From NCBI RefSeq assembly GCF_001894865.1, contig NZ_BCXA01000034.1:1-64000 (forward strand): DNA of 64,000 nt, read 5' to 3'. The notes beneath the pieces were generated by a model. That model saw only the letters and a list, made by a program, of their open reading frames with translations. It did not search any database and was not told the origin of the DNA. The translations under genes were made by a program, and so were the position numbers. Below, in pieces: positions 43,210-50,936 of this stretch. The DNA is from Rhodococcus maanshanensis NBRC 100610 (GTDB taxonomy: Bacteria; Actinomycetota; Actinomycetes; Mycobacteriales; Mycobacteriaceae). Numbering within the stretch: the stretch's first letter is position 1; the number at the start of each line of letters is the position of its first letter.

Positions 43210-44306
43210 GCGGTGGCCTCCTGACCAGCCAGGGTGCGCCCGGCCGGGTCGACCAGGTGCAGCAGGTGTTCGCCGGTGCGGTGCAGTTCCTCGATGTGCG
43301 GGCGCCCGTCCAGCACGATGCTGTCGACGCCGGCGTCGACGTACTCCGAGAGTCGCTGCGCCACCTGCTCGTAGCTACCGACCAGACCGATCGGCTGCTC
43401 GTAGCCGATCTCGGTGAAACCGGCCCAGCGCCCTCCGCCGAGGTCGAGCGAACGCGCGCCGACGCCGTCGTCGTGGATCTCGTGCCACTGCCGCTCGGCC
43501 CGCGCCCAGGCCTCGTCCTCGGTCTCACGGGCGATGATCGGCAGCTCCAGACCGGCGCGCACCGTGCGGCCCTGAACCCGCGACCGGCGCCGCAGCTCGG
43601 CCACCGACGCCGCGACCCCGTCGACGGTCTCGACGAACAGGTGCACGTCGCCGTGCCGCGCGGACAGCTCCAGCGCCTGCTCCGACTCCCCGGACAGGTA
43701 CACCGTCGGGAACGGCAGCCCGGACAGGATGCCGCGGAACCCGCCGTCGATGACGTCGAAGTACTCGCCGTCGAGGTCGAACCCGGTGCCGCTGAACCCG
43801 GCTCCGGCGACCGGGGTCTCGTTCCAGACCCCGCGCGCGACGGTGAGGAACTCCGCCGCCCTGGTGTACCGGTCCACGCCGGTGACCCGGTCCCCGCGGG
43901 CGCGGGCGTCGGCCTCATCGGTCTCCACCTGCAATCGCCAGGACAGCCGGCCTCCGGAGAGCCGCTGCAGCGTCGCGGACACCTTCGCCGCGTACACCGG
44001 GGTGCCGAAGGAGGGGTGGAACTCGACGATCACCCGGGAGTGCCTGGTGTCGCGCAGCGCGGCGCCGCCGACGATCCACGACTCCTCGCCGAGCGGGTCG
44101 TAGGGCGCGAGCACCCCGTCGAGCCCGGACAGTTCGGCCGCGAGCACCACCTGGGCGAGGTCGTCGAAGGGCCCGAAGTTGCCGGGACGCAGGTCCGTCG
44201 CCACGGTGGGCACCTGGGGTCCGCCGAACCCGCCGCGGTTCCGCGAGCCCGGCGTCGCGTGCCTGCCGTCCCCTCGCGAGGGCAGCCGCCACAGGAACTC
44301 GGTCAT
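43206..44306 (-). CDS. second LLM-class flavin-dependent monooxygenase
   Basis: A 366-residue paralogue of the neighbouring SsuD-like enzyme. Family landmarks are FLWRLPSRGDGRHA, GGRLSWRLQVETDE, FPTVYLSGESEQALELSARHGDVHLFVE and LVGSYEQVAQRLSEYVDAGVDSIVLDGRPHIEE. It has diverged more from SsuD, and the tail of the barrel is shorter, so it likely acts on a different compound or step. It overlaps both neighbours by four bases (ATGA at each end), which implies tightly linked expression with the DszB-like protein. Confidence 0.92.
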   Translation of the reverse strand: MTEFLWRLPSRGDGRHATPGSRNRGGFGGPQVPTVATDLRPGNFGPFDDLAQVVLAAELSGLDGVLAPYDPLGEESWIVGGAALRDTRHSRVIVEFHPSFGTPVYAAKVSATLQRLSGGRLSWRLQVETDEADARARGDRVTGVDRYTRAAEFLTVARGVWNETPVAGAGFSGTGFDLDGEYFDVIDGGFRGILSGLPFPTVYLSGESEQALELSARHGDVHLFVETVDGVAASVAELRRRSRVQGRTVRAGLELPIIARETEDEAWARAERQWHEIHDDGVGARSLDLGGGRWAGFTEIGYEQPIGLVGSYEQVAQRLSEYVDAGVDSIVLDGRPHIEELHRTGEHLLHLVDPAGRTLAGQEATA

Positions 44307-45349
44307 GACGGCACCTTTTCGGCGGCCAGCAGCTCGAGGGCCTGCTGCAGGGGTTCACGGGCCACCCAGGATTCGAGGTCGAAGTCGGCGGCCAGGAAGC
44401 CGTGGGTGTAGAGGAACTGCTTCTGGATCCCGATCAGCTCGACGCGTTCGTCGGAGAGCGAGGGGTGCAGGTCCAGGTGGAAGCCCTCCTTGTACGCGGC
44501 GACGACTCCGTCCGGGCCGGAGAGGGTTTCGCGGGCGAGCACCTCGCGGACGCGGTCCAGGTTGCCGGCCGCCCAGTCCGCGGCGCGCAGGCTCTGGGCG
44601 AGGAAGCCGACCACCAGATCGGGCCGGGACTCGAGCAGGTCGGCGTGCACGGTGATGGGGCGCGGGGTGCCGTTGTTGACGCGCAGCCGCTTCACCTCGG
44701 TGGCGTCGAGGTCCACCGCGACCCGCAGTCCGTGCTCGCGGGCCACCTCCTTGGCGCGGGCGCCCTTGACGTAGATGGCATCCACCTCGCCGCGCAGCAG
44801 CTCGTCGACGCCCCATGTCGTGGTGCGCTGCTGGTCCCGAACGGCGCTGCGCACCTGCGGGTTCCGCTCCACCTCCACCTCGACTGCGGAGACATCGGCG
44901 AGGGTGAGGCCTGCCAGGCGCAGCGCGTTCGCGAAGCCGTGCAGGGCCATCGCGCGCGGGAAGCTGCGCGCCTGGTCCTGCGCCCAGGCCGGGACGCCGA
45001 TCCGCAGGCCGGCCAGGTCGGCGGCGCCCGCGACCGTGGAGTCCGGTCCCACGAGGATGGCCTGCGATTCGTCGATCCAGGTCAGCCCGATCAGCCGGGT
45101 CGGCGAGCCCTGCGCGCGGGCCGCGATCGCGGGCACGTTGCCGCCCTCGCGGACCAGGCCGAGCAGCTGGTGGTCGAAGTGACGGACGGCCAGCTCCGGG
45201 CCTGCGTCCTGCAGGACACCGAGGCTCACGCCCGCCTCGGCCGCGGTCTCCCCCAGCCAGCCGAGGCTGTGCGCGAGGCCGCTCGCGGTGGGCACGGGGC
45301 AGCGGGTGTACCAGAGGGTGTCGAGGGTGGTGTCGACTGCTGCGGTCAT
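44303..45349 (-). CDS. DszB-like desulfinase homologue (SsuA-fold enzyme)
   Basis: A 348-residue cytosolic protein of the solute-binding fold with no signal peptide. YTRCPVP places a Cys at residue 17 where DszB, the 2-(2'-hydroxyphenyl)benzenesulfinate desulfinase, has its nucleophile. HFDHQLLGLVREGGNVP keeps His57, Arg67 and Gly69-Gly70 in the same gap-free spacing as the DszB catalytic His, Arg and Gly pair, from my memory of that protein. I therefore infer carbon-sulfur cleavage of a sulfinate. The natural substrate need not be aromatic. AGGAG precedes ATG 45349. It lies between the ABC ATPase gene (9 bases away) and the monooxygenases, whose product it could use. Confidence 0.82.
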   Translation of the reverse strand: MTAAVDTTLDTLWYTRCPVPTASGLAHSLGWLGETAAEAGVSLGVLQDAGPELAVRHFDHQLLGLVREGGNVPAIAARAQGSPTRLIGLTWIDESQAILVGPDSTVAGAADLAGLRIGVPAWAQDQARSFPRAMALHGFANALRLAGLTLADVSAVEVEVERNPQVRSAVRDQQRTTTWGVDELLRGEVDAIYVKGARAKEVAREHGLRVAVDLDATEVKRLRVNNGTPRPITVHADLLESRPDLVVGFLAQSLRAADWAAGNLDRVREVLARETLSGPDGVVAAYKEGFHLDLHPSLSDERVELIGIQKQFLYTHGFLAADFDLESWVAREPLQQALELLAAEKVPS

Positions 45350-45358
45350 CTCGGACTC

Positions 45359-46159
45359 CTAAGTGGTTGTGGGGGAAGCGGTGCGACCGACGCCGAGCTC
45401 GGTGAGGAAGGCGGCGCGGTAGCGGAGGGACTCGGGGTCGGTGCGGTCGCGGGGCCGGGCGAGGTCGATGTCGACGTCCACCGCGAACCGGCCCTCGTTG
45501 AGGATCAGCACCCGGTCGGCCAGCCGCACGGCCTCGTCGACGTCGTGCGTGACCAGCAGCACCGCGGGCCGGTGCCGGGCCACCAGGTCGCCGACCAGGT
45601 CCTGCATCTGCAGCCGGGTCAGGGCGTCGAGCGCGGCGAACGGCTCGTCGAGCAGCAGCAGCTCCGGCTCCCGGACCAGCGCCCTGGCCAGCGCGACGCG
45701 CTGGGCCTCACCGCCGGACAGCGTCGCCGGCCACTGCCGTGCCTTGCTCTCCAGGTTCACCTCGGCCAGCGAGCGGGCGGCGCGCTCCCGGTTCTGTGCG
45801 GTCCGGCGCTGCCCGACGGTGACGTTGGCCAGCACCCGCTTGGACGGGATCAGCCGCGGCTCCTGGTAGACGGTGGTGCGCTGACCGGGCACCAGAATCT
45901 TTCCGGCGTCCGGCCTTTCGAGTCCGGTGAGCAGCCGCAGCAGGGTCGTCTTGCCGGTGCCGCTCGGCCCGAGCAGCACCACGAACTCGCCGCGGTGGAT
46001 CTCCAGGTCGACGCCGTCGAGCACGGTCTTGTCGCCGAAGGCCTTGGTCAGGCCCCGCAGCGAGACCGCGACGGGCTCACCCGCACGCCGGTCGCGGGCC
46101 GCAGTCGCGGTGCGTTCCCGGACCGCCAGCGGCGGCAACGCGGTGTCCTGAGCGCTCAT
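45359..46159 (-). CDS. ABC transporter ATP-binding protein (SsuB type)
   Basis: A 266-residue ATPase of a nitrate/sulfonate/taurine-type importer. Walker A is GPSGTGKTT, the Q-loop lies in TTVYQEPRLIPSKRV, the signature is LSGGEAQRVALARAL, Walker B is LLLLDEPFAALD, and the switch His is in VTHDVDEA. The N-terminal 25 residues are a variable leader. ATG 46159 overlaps the permease stop by four bases; the frame upstream of it is a shadow of the permease. It powers uptake together with the permease and lipoprotein encoded just upstream. Confidence 0.93.
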   Translation of the reverse strand: MSAQDTALPPLAVRERTATAARDRRAGEPVAVSLRGLTKAFGDKTVLDGVDLEIHRGEFVVLLGPSGTGKTTLLRLLTGLERPDAGKILVPGQRTTVYQEPRLIPSKRVLANVTVGQRRTAQNRERAARSLAEVNLESKARQWPATLSGGEAQRVALARALVREPELLLLDEPFAALDALTRLQMQDLVGDLVARHRPAVLLVTHDVDEAVRLADRVLILNEGRFAVDVDIDLARPRDRTDPESLRYRAAFLTELGVGRTASPTTT

Positions 46160-47019
46160 CGGACCGCCACCTGTCCCCGCCAAGGCATCGCGAACTTCTC
46201 GATGACCCGGACGATGCCGTCGAAGATCAGGCCCAGCACCGCGTAGAGCACCACGCACAGCACCATGTAGTCGGTGCGGTTGTACTCCTGCGCCAGCGTC
46301 ACCAGGTAGCCGATGCCCTCCCTGGTGCCGACCTGTTCGGCGGCGATGAGTCCGGTGATGCTGATGGACAGGCAGATTCGCAGCGCCATCAGCACCCCCG
46401 GCAGCGCGGCGGGCAGGATCGCGCCGAACACCAGCCGCCATCCCCGCAGGCCGAAGCTCTGGGCGGCCTCGACCATCTTGCGATCCACGTTGCGGACACC
46501 GAGGTAGGTGTAGGCGTACATCGGGCCGACGGTGGCGACCGCGATGAGCAGCACCTTGAAGGTCTCGTCGATGCCGAACCAGGCGATGAACAGCGGCACC
46601 AACGCCAGGAACGGGATGGCCCGGTTGATCTGCATCGTGGAGTCGATGAGTTCCTCACCCAGGCTGGACAGTCCGGAGAGCACCCCGAGCGCCAGGCCGA
46701 TCACGACGCCGAAGAACACGCCGACCGCGGCCCGTTTGAAGGAGGCGATGGAGAAGTCGACCAGCTGCCCGGTCTGGTAGAGCTCGGTGAAGGCGCTCCA
46801 CACCGCGGGCGGTCCGGCGAGGATCTCCTCGGGGATCGCACCGGTGGCCGAGCCGATCCACCAGGCCGCGACGATCAGCGCGGGCACCAGGAAGCGCAGC
46901 GGGATCGACACCCAGGCGGGCCGGGTGCGGCCGGCGCGGTACCGCGGCTCCTCGAGTTCCAGTGTGGTGGGCCCGCCGCCGCGTTCCTCCCGCGTCCTCG
47001 GCGGGGTCAGCAGCGCCAT
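46156..47019 (-). CDS. ABC transporter permease (SsuC type)
   Basis: A 287-residue inner-membrane permease with a cytoplasmic, charged N-terminus of about 40 residues and six transmembrane helices. The EAA loop that docks the ATPase is seen as VEAAQSFGLRGWRLVFGAILPAALPGVL. It belongs to the nitrate/sulfonate/taurine importer class. ATG 47019 lies one base after the stop of the lipoprotein gene, and the stop overlaps the ATPase gene by four bases. Confidence 0.93.
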   Translation of the reverse strand: MALLTPPRTREERGGGPTTLELEEPRYRAGRTRPAWVSIPLRFLVPALIVAAWWIGSATGAIPEEILAGPPAVWSAFTELYQTGQLVDFSIASFKRAAVGVFFGVVIGLALGVLSGLSSLGEELIDSTMQINRAIPFLALVPLFIAWFGIDETFKVLLIAVATVGPMYAYTYLGVRNVDRKMVEAAQSFGLRGWRLVFGAILPAALPGVLMALRICLSISITGLIAAEQVGTREGIGYLVTLAQEYNRTDYMVLCVVLYAVLGLIFDGIVRVIEKFAMPWRGQVAVR

Positions 47020-47020
47020 G

Positions 47021-48088
47021 TCAGTTCCCCGACTTCGTCGGGGCCGACTGGACCTGGGCGGTCGCGTCCACCTTGGACTGCAGCGGATAGAAGACGTCCT
47101 TGGCGGTGAGCGCGCGGGTGGTCACCCCGTTCTGGAAGAACAGGTCGGCGACCTCCTGCAGGTCCGCCTCGTCGGCCGCGGTCGGGTAGTGCGGGACCGA
47201 GGCCCGGCGGCCGAGATCGAGTGCCCGCTCGAGCCGCTCGCCGGACAGCGCCCGCGGGCCCGCCTTCTCGAAGACGTTCTGGTAGTCCTCCGGGTTGCTG
47301 CGCTGCCGCTCGGTCAGCGCCTGCAGGGTCTCGAGGTACTTGGCCGCGACGTCGGGGCGCTCCTCAAGCACCGCGGTGCGGAACGCGACGATCGTGTTGT
47401 CCTTGGAATCGATGCTGGCCTCGGTGGCGATCTCCACCACGCCGTCGCGGGCCTTGGCCTCCTGGTAGGGGTCGTTGAACGAGGCCCACGCGTCCACCTG
47501 GCCGGTGGAGAAGGCCGACGCCGCGTCGGATGGCTGCAACGGCACCCGCTCGACCTGGTCGAACGGGATGTTGGCCCGGCGCAACGCCTTCAGGGTGATG
47601 TACTCGCCCTTGCCGGCGGGGTTCACCGCGATGCGCTTGCCGACGAGATCCTTGACCTCCTTCACACCCGAGCCCGGGGACGCGATGATGCCGCTCTGGT
47701 CCTGATCGACCGGGTCCGCGACGGCGATGATCCGCACCGCGACGTCCTTGGAGAGCGCGCCGACCACCGGGCTGTACGCACCGCCGGAGACATCGAGCTG
47801 ACCGGCGTTGAACAGCTTGAGGTTCGCGCTGAACGCGGGCGGCGCCTTGACCCACTCGACCTTCGCGCCGAGCGGGGCCAGCGCCTCGTCGAACGAGCCG
47901 TCCCGCTTGCCGACCGCGAGCGGTCCGGCGTTGCCAGGGTCGGTCACCTTGAGCACGAACGTGGGCTCGGCGGAGCCGGCGGCGTCCGCGGGGCCCTCGG
48001 AGTCCGACCCGCAGGCGGCAACCAGGGCGACGACGGGGAGAAGCGCGAGCGCGAGACGCGCTCGGGGAAGTCGGCGGTTGCGGGACAT
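47021..48088 (-). CDS. ABC transporter substrate-binding lipoprotein (SsuA type)
   Basis: A 355-residue lipoprotein. The signal peptide has positive residues (MSRNRRLPRAR), a hydrophobic core and the lipobox VAAC with Cys26 as the lipidated residue. The mature part is an NMT1/SsuA-like binding fold (FNAGQLDVSGGAYSPVVGAL, VKEVKDLVGKRIAVNPAGKGEY). It should capture a sulfonate-like ligand at the cell surface for the permease. AGGAG precedes ATG 48088 by seven bases. It is the first gene of the long minus-strand organosulfur operon, facing the IclR gene across a 249-base spacer with two inverted repeats. Confidence 0.92.
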   Translation of the reverse strand: MSRNRRLPRARLALALLPVVALVAACGSDSEGPADAAGSAEPTFVLKVTDPGNAGPLAVGKRDGSFDEALAPLGAKVEWVKAPPAFSANLKLFNAGQLDVSGGAYSPVVGALSKDVAVRIIAVADPVDQDQSGIIASPGSGVKEVKDLVGKRIAVNPAGKGEYITLKALRRANIPFDQVERVPLQPSDAASAFSTGQVDAWASFNDPYQEAKARDGVVEIATEASIDSKDNTIVAFRTAVLEERPDVAAKYLETLQALTERQRSNPEDYQNVFEKAGPRALSGERLERALDLGRRASVPHYPTAADEADLQEVADLFFQNGVTTRALTAKDVFYPLQSKVDATAQVQSAPTKSGN

Positions 48089-48166
48089 CGGGGGCTCCTG
48101 TTCGAGAGGCTGGTCGATCTACGCCCCGAAAACTAGGCCAGCCAAACCCCACCGGATAGGTATAGT

Positions 48167-48183
48167 TTTCCGTTGATTGGAAA
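48167..48183. promoter_or_regulatory. operator-like inverted repeat 1 (TTTCC-N7-GGAAA)
   Basis: Five-base arms with a seven-base AT-rich spacer, 79 bases upstream of the lipoprotein gene on the minus strand. The same arm sequence and spacing recur at 48286-48302. They are best explained as sites for the adjacent IclR regulator. Confidence 0.6.
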
Positions 48184-48282
48184 TGTTGACAGATACGGGA
48201 TCCTGCGGGTCGCGCTCGGAACACCAGTGTTGCTGCCGAATACTCGCCACCGGCCACCGTCGCCGCTCGACCCCGTCGGGGC

Positions 48283-48305
48283 AGCTTTCCTAATAACGGA
48301 AAGCT
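48283..48305. promoter_or_regulatory. operator-like inverted repeat 2 (AGCTTTCC-N7-GGAAAGCT)
   Basis: Perfect eight-base arms contain the same TTTCC-N7-GGAAA core as repeat 1. It ends 20 bases before the -10 box of the IclR gene, where a bound regulator would block its own promoter. Confidence 0.7.
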
Positions 48306-48325
48306 CTTGGCCCCGTCGCTCGTGT

Positions 48326-48331
48326 TAGCGT
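48326..48331 (+). promoter_or_regulatory. predicted -10 box (TAGCGT) for the IclR gene, leaderless
   Basis: TAGCGT ends six bases before the GTG at 48338, so the predicted transcript begins at or within a base of the start codon. No Shine-Dalgarno sequence is present. Confidence 0.55.
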
Positions 48332-48337
48332 CGCGAC

Positions 48338-49105
48338 GTGGAGACCCCCTCAGACCCCAACCCCTCGGCGACCGGCTCCGTGCAGACCGTCGCCCGCGCC
48401 CTGTCGGTGCTCGGCTGCTTCCGCGGCGGCGACGAGCTCGGGGTGTCCGAGGTGGCCCGCCTCCAGGGGCTCGCGGTCAGCACCACGCACCGACTGCTCA
48501 CCGCCCTCGTCGACGCGGGCTTCCTCGACAAGGACGCGGAGTCGAGCCGGTACCGCCTCGGCGGCGCGCTCGCGGAGTATGGCCAGATCGCCTACCGGCA
48601 GCACCGCATCTACCTCGCCGAGCCGCACCTCGAGCAGCTCGCCACCACCACCGGCGCGAGCGCCTCGATCGCGACGCGATACGGCAACGACGCCGTGCTG
48701 CTCGGCACCAGCCGGTGGCGGGAGGCCGACGGCCACCAGCTGCAGGGCGTCCGGCTGCCGCTGCACGCCAGCGCGCTCGGCAAGGCCCTGCTGGCGTGGT
48801 CCCAGGTCACCGACGACGAGCTGGGCCGGCTGCCGTACGAAACGGGTACGGCGCGTTCGGTTCCCGGGCCACTGGAGCTGGGCAAGGAGCTGGCCCTGAC
48901 CCGCGAGCGGGGCTATGCCTTCAACGACGAGGAGCTGGCCGCCGGGTACCGGACGATCGGCGTCCCGATCGTCGGGGACGACGGTCTCGCCCGATTCGCG
49001 CTTGGCCTGCGCGGGCCGACCGAGCTGATGATCGCCGAACGGGTGCCCTTCTTCGTCGAGCTGGCCAGGGTCACCGCCCGCGAGATCGCCGCCGTCATGC
49101 AGTGA
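48338..49105 (+). CDS. IclR-family transcriptional regulator
   Basis: A 255-residue regulator. The N-terminal winged helix is SVQTVARALSVLGCF to VSTTHRLLTALVDAGFL. The C-terminal IclR effector domain has RLPLHASALGKALLAW and GYAFNDEELAAGYRTIGVPIVGDDG. The GTG start at 48338 fits both the conserved N-terminus and the predicted leaderless promoter. Its position, divergent from the lipoprotein/monooxygenase/desulfinase operon with two matching inverted repeats between, makes it the likely controller of that operon, responding to the imported compound or a breakdown product. Confidence 0.93.
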   Translation: METPSDPNPSATGSVQTVARALSVLGCFRGGDELGVSEVARLQGLAVSTTHRLLTALVDAGFLDKDAESSRYRLGGALAEYGQIAYRQHRIYLAEPHLEQLATTTGASASIATRYGNDAVLLGTSRWREADGHQLQGVRLPLHASALGKALLAWSQVTDDELGRLPYETGTARSVPGPLELGKELALTRERGYAFNDEELAAGYRTIGVPIVGDDGLARFALGLRGPTELMIAERVPFFVELARVTAREIAAVMQ

Positions 49106-49118
49106 CGCGGCGGCGAAT

Positions 49119-50222
49119 TCAGCAGAGGGCGTTGCTGAGCAGGGCGAGGGTGTCGACCTCCTGCGGCGGCGCCTGGGTGACGGTGATCGCCGCGGCCCGG
49201 CCGTCCTCGGTGGCGCCGGAGAGCGTGTGGAATCCCGGGATGTCGCCGGAGTGCCCCCAGAAGACCTTGCCGCACGACAGTTTCGCCGACATCAGCCCCA
49301 GCCCGTAGGACATGCCGGGCTGATCCATCGGCACGGTGTCGGTCATCGCGGCCCAGGACGCCTCCGAGGTGAGCCGGCCCTCGACCAGTGCCCGCAGGAA
49401 CGTGGTCAGGTCCGGCCCGCTCGAGACCATCGCGCCCGCGGCCCACGGACCGGACGGCTCGGTCGCCGTCATCTCGATGATGTTGTCCCCGTCCGCCTCG
49501 TAGCCGGACGGGTGCCGTCCGCGGATCTGCTTCTCCCCCGTCCCTGGCAGGTAGGTGTCGGTCAGCCCCAGCGGCCCGGTGATCCGGCTCGCGAGCTCGT
49601 CCTCGACCGTGTTCCCGGTGACCTTCTCGACCAGCATCCCGTTCACCAGGTAGTTGGTGTTGGTGTATTTCATCCGCTCACCGGGACGGAACTGCGCGGG
49701 GTGCGCCATCGCCATGGCGAGCAGATCCTGGCGGGTGAACCGTTCGCCGCTGCCGAGATAGGTCTGCGTGATGCGCGGGTCATCGGAGTACTCGGGCAGC
49801 CCGCTGGTGTGCTGCAGCAGCTGCCGGACGGTGATCGCCCCCGGGTCGACGCCCTCGCCGACCAGCGCGCCGGGCAGGTAGCGATCGATGGGGGCATCGA
49901 GCTCGACCTTCCCCTCGTCGACCAGCTGCATCACGATGGCCGCCACGAATGTCTTGGTGACGCTGCCGATCCGGACCTGCGCGCCGTCCGGGATCTGCTC
50001 GGCGGTCACCCGGTCGCCCACCCCGCTGCGTAGCTCCACCGTCTCGCCGGGAACGGACAGGGTCGCGACCGCGCCGCCCACGGTCGAGCGGACCAGTTCG
50101 TCCAGGTCGGCCTGCACGGCCGCACGATTGGGAAAGCTGTTGACCACCACGGGATCCGAGGTGTCCGAGCATCCGGCTAGCAGGAGGACCGAGATACCGA
50201 CCGCGACCGCAGCAGATTTCAT
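49119..50222 (-). CDS. serine beta-lactamase-fold hydrolase, lipoprotein (class C/DD-peptidase-like)
   Basis: A 367-residue exported protein with a lipobox LLAGC (Cys18). The active-site motif SVTK is at 87-90 (Ser nucleophile, Lys), YTN at 186-188 and HSG in WGHSGDIPG, the full set for a beta-lactamase/D-alanyl-D-alanine carboxypeptidase R61-like enzyme. Such proteins are esterases, DD-peptidases or, more rarely, beta-lactamases, and the activity here is unknown. Its stop codon is 13 bases from the convergent IclR stop. Confidence 0.9.
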   Translation of the reverse strand: MKSAAVAVGISVLLLAGCSDTSDPVVVNSFPNRAAVQADLDELVRSTVGGAVATLSVPGETVELRSGVGDRVTAEQIPDGAQVRIGSVTKTFVAAIVMQLVDEGKVELDAPIDRYLPGALVGEGVDPGAITVRQLLQHTSGLPEYSDDPRITQTYLGSGERFTRQDLLAMAMAHPAQFRPGERMKYTNTNYLVNGMLVEKVTGNTVEDELASRITGPLGLTDTYLPGTGEKQIRGRHPSGYEADGDNIIEMTATEPSGPWAAGAMVSSGPDLTTFLRALVEGRLTSEASWAAMTDTVPMDQPGMSYGLGLMSAKLSCGKVFWGHSGDIPGFHTLSGATEDGRAAAITVTQAPPQEVDTLALLSNALC

Positions 50223-50297
50223 GCCCCGACCCTATGGCGCGAGAACCGTTCGGCGCATCCGGATTTACCCTGATATCGCCGCCGTCACACCCTCACC

Positions 50298-50936
50298 TCA
50301 GCCGCGCAGGTACGCCAGCACCGCCAACACCCGACGATGCCCGCTGTCGGAGGCGGACAGCCCGAGCTTGGCGAAGATGTTGCCGATGTGCTTGCTCACC
50401 GCGGTCTCGCTGACCACCAGCCGGCCGGCGATGGTGCCGTTGTCCAGGCCCTCGGCCATCAGGCCGAGCACCTCGGACTCGCGTGGGGTCAGCGAGCGGA
50501 TCGGGTCGTCGGACCGCCTGCGGCTCATCAGCTGGGAGATCACCTCGGGGTCCATCACCGTGCCGCCCGCGGCGACCCGCCGCAGCGCGTCGGTGAACTC
50601 GGCGACCCGGCCGACGCGTTCCTTGAGCAGGTACCCCATCCCGTTCGCGCCCTCGGCGAGCAGCCGACCCGCGTACCGGTCCTCCACGTATGCGGAGAGC
50701 ACCAGCACCGGGAACCCCGGCCTGCGCCGCCGCGCCTCCTCGGCCGCCTTGAGCCCCTCGTTGGTGAAGGTCGGCGGCATCCGGACGTCGAGCACCGCGG
50801 CGTCCGCGGAATCGAGCACCTCGAGGAAGGACTCGGCGTTGTCCACCGCGGCGACGACCTCGAAGCCCTCCCCGCGCAGCAACAGCGCCAGACCCTCCCG
50901 CAGGAGGGCATCGTCCTCGGCGATCACGATCCGCAC
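50298..50936 (-). CDS. LuxR/NarL-family response regulator
   Basis: A 212-residue two-domain regulator. The receiver domain has the acidic pocket AEDD, the phospho-acceptor Asp in AVLDVRMPP and the Lys in YLLKERV. The C-terminal LuxR helix-turn-helix is LTPRESEVLGLMAEGLDNGTIAGRLVVSETAVSKHIGNIFAKLGL. GTG 50936 starts within the last codons of the histidine kinase gene (13-base overlap), so both are made together. The likely target is the ABC exporter operon that starts, divergently, at 52286. Confidence 0.93.
   Translation of the reverse strand: MRIVIAEDDALLREGLALLLRGEGFEVVAAVDNAESFLEVLDSADAAVLDVRMPPTFTNEGLKAAEEARRRRPGFPVLVLSAYVEDRYAGRLLAEGANGMGYLLKERVGRVAEFTDALRRVAAGGTVMDPEVISQLMSRRRSDDPIRSLTPRESEVLGLMAEGLDNGTIAGRLVVSETAVSKHIGNIFAKLGLSASDSGHRRVLAVLAYLRG

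Noticed and set aside
49106-49130. Small hairpin between the IclR and beta-lactamase-fold genes
   Set aside because: Only a five-base stem can form; too weak to call a terminator.
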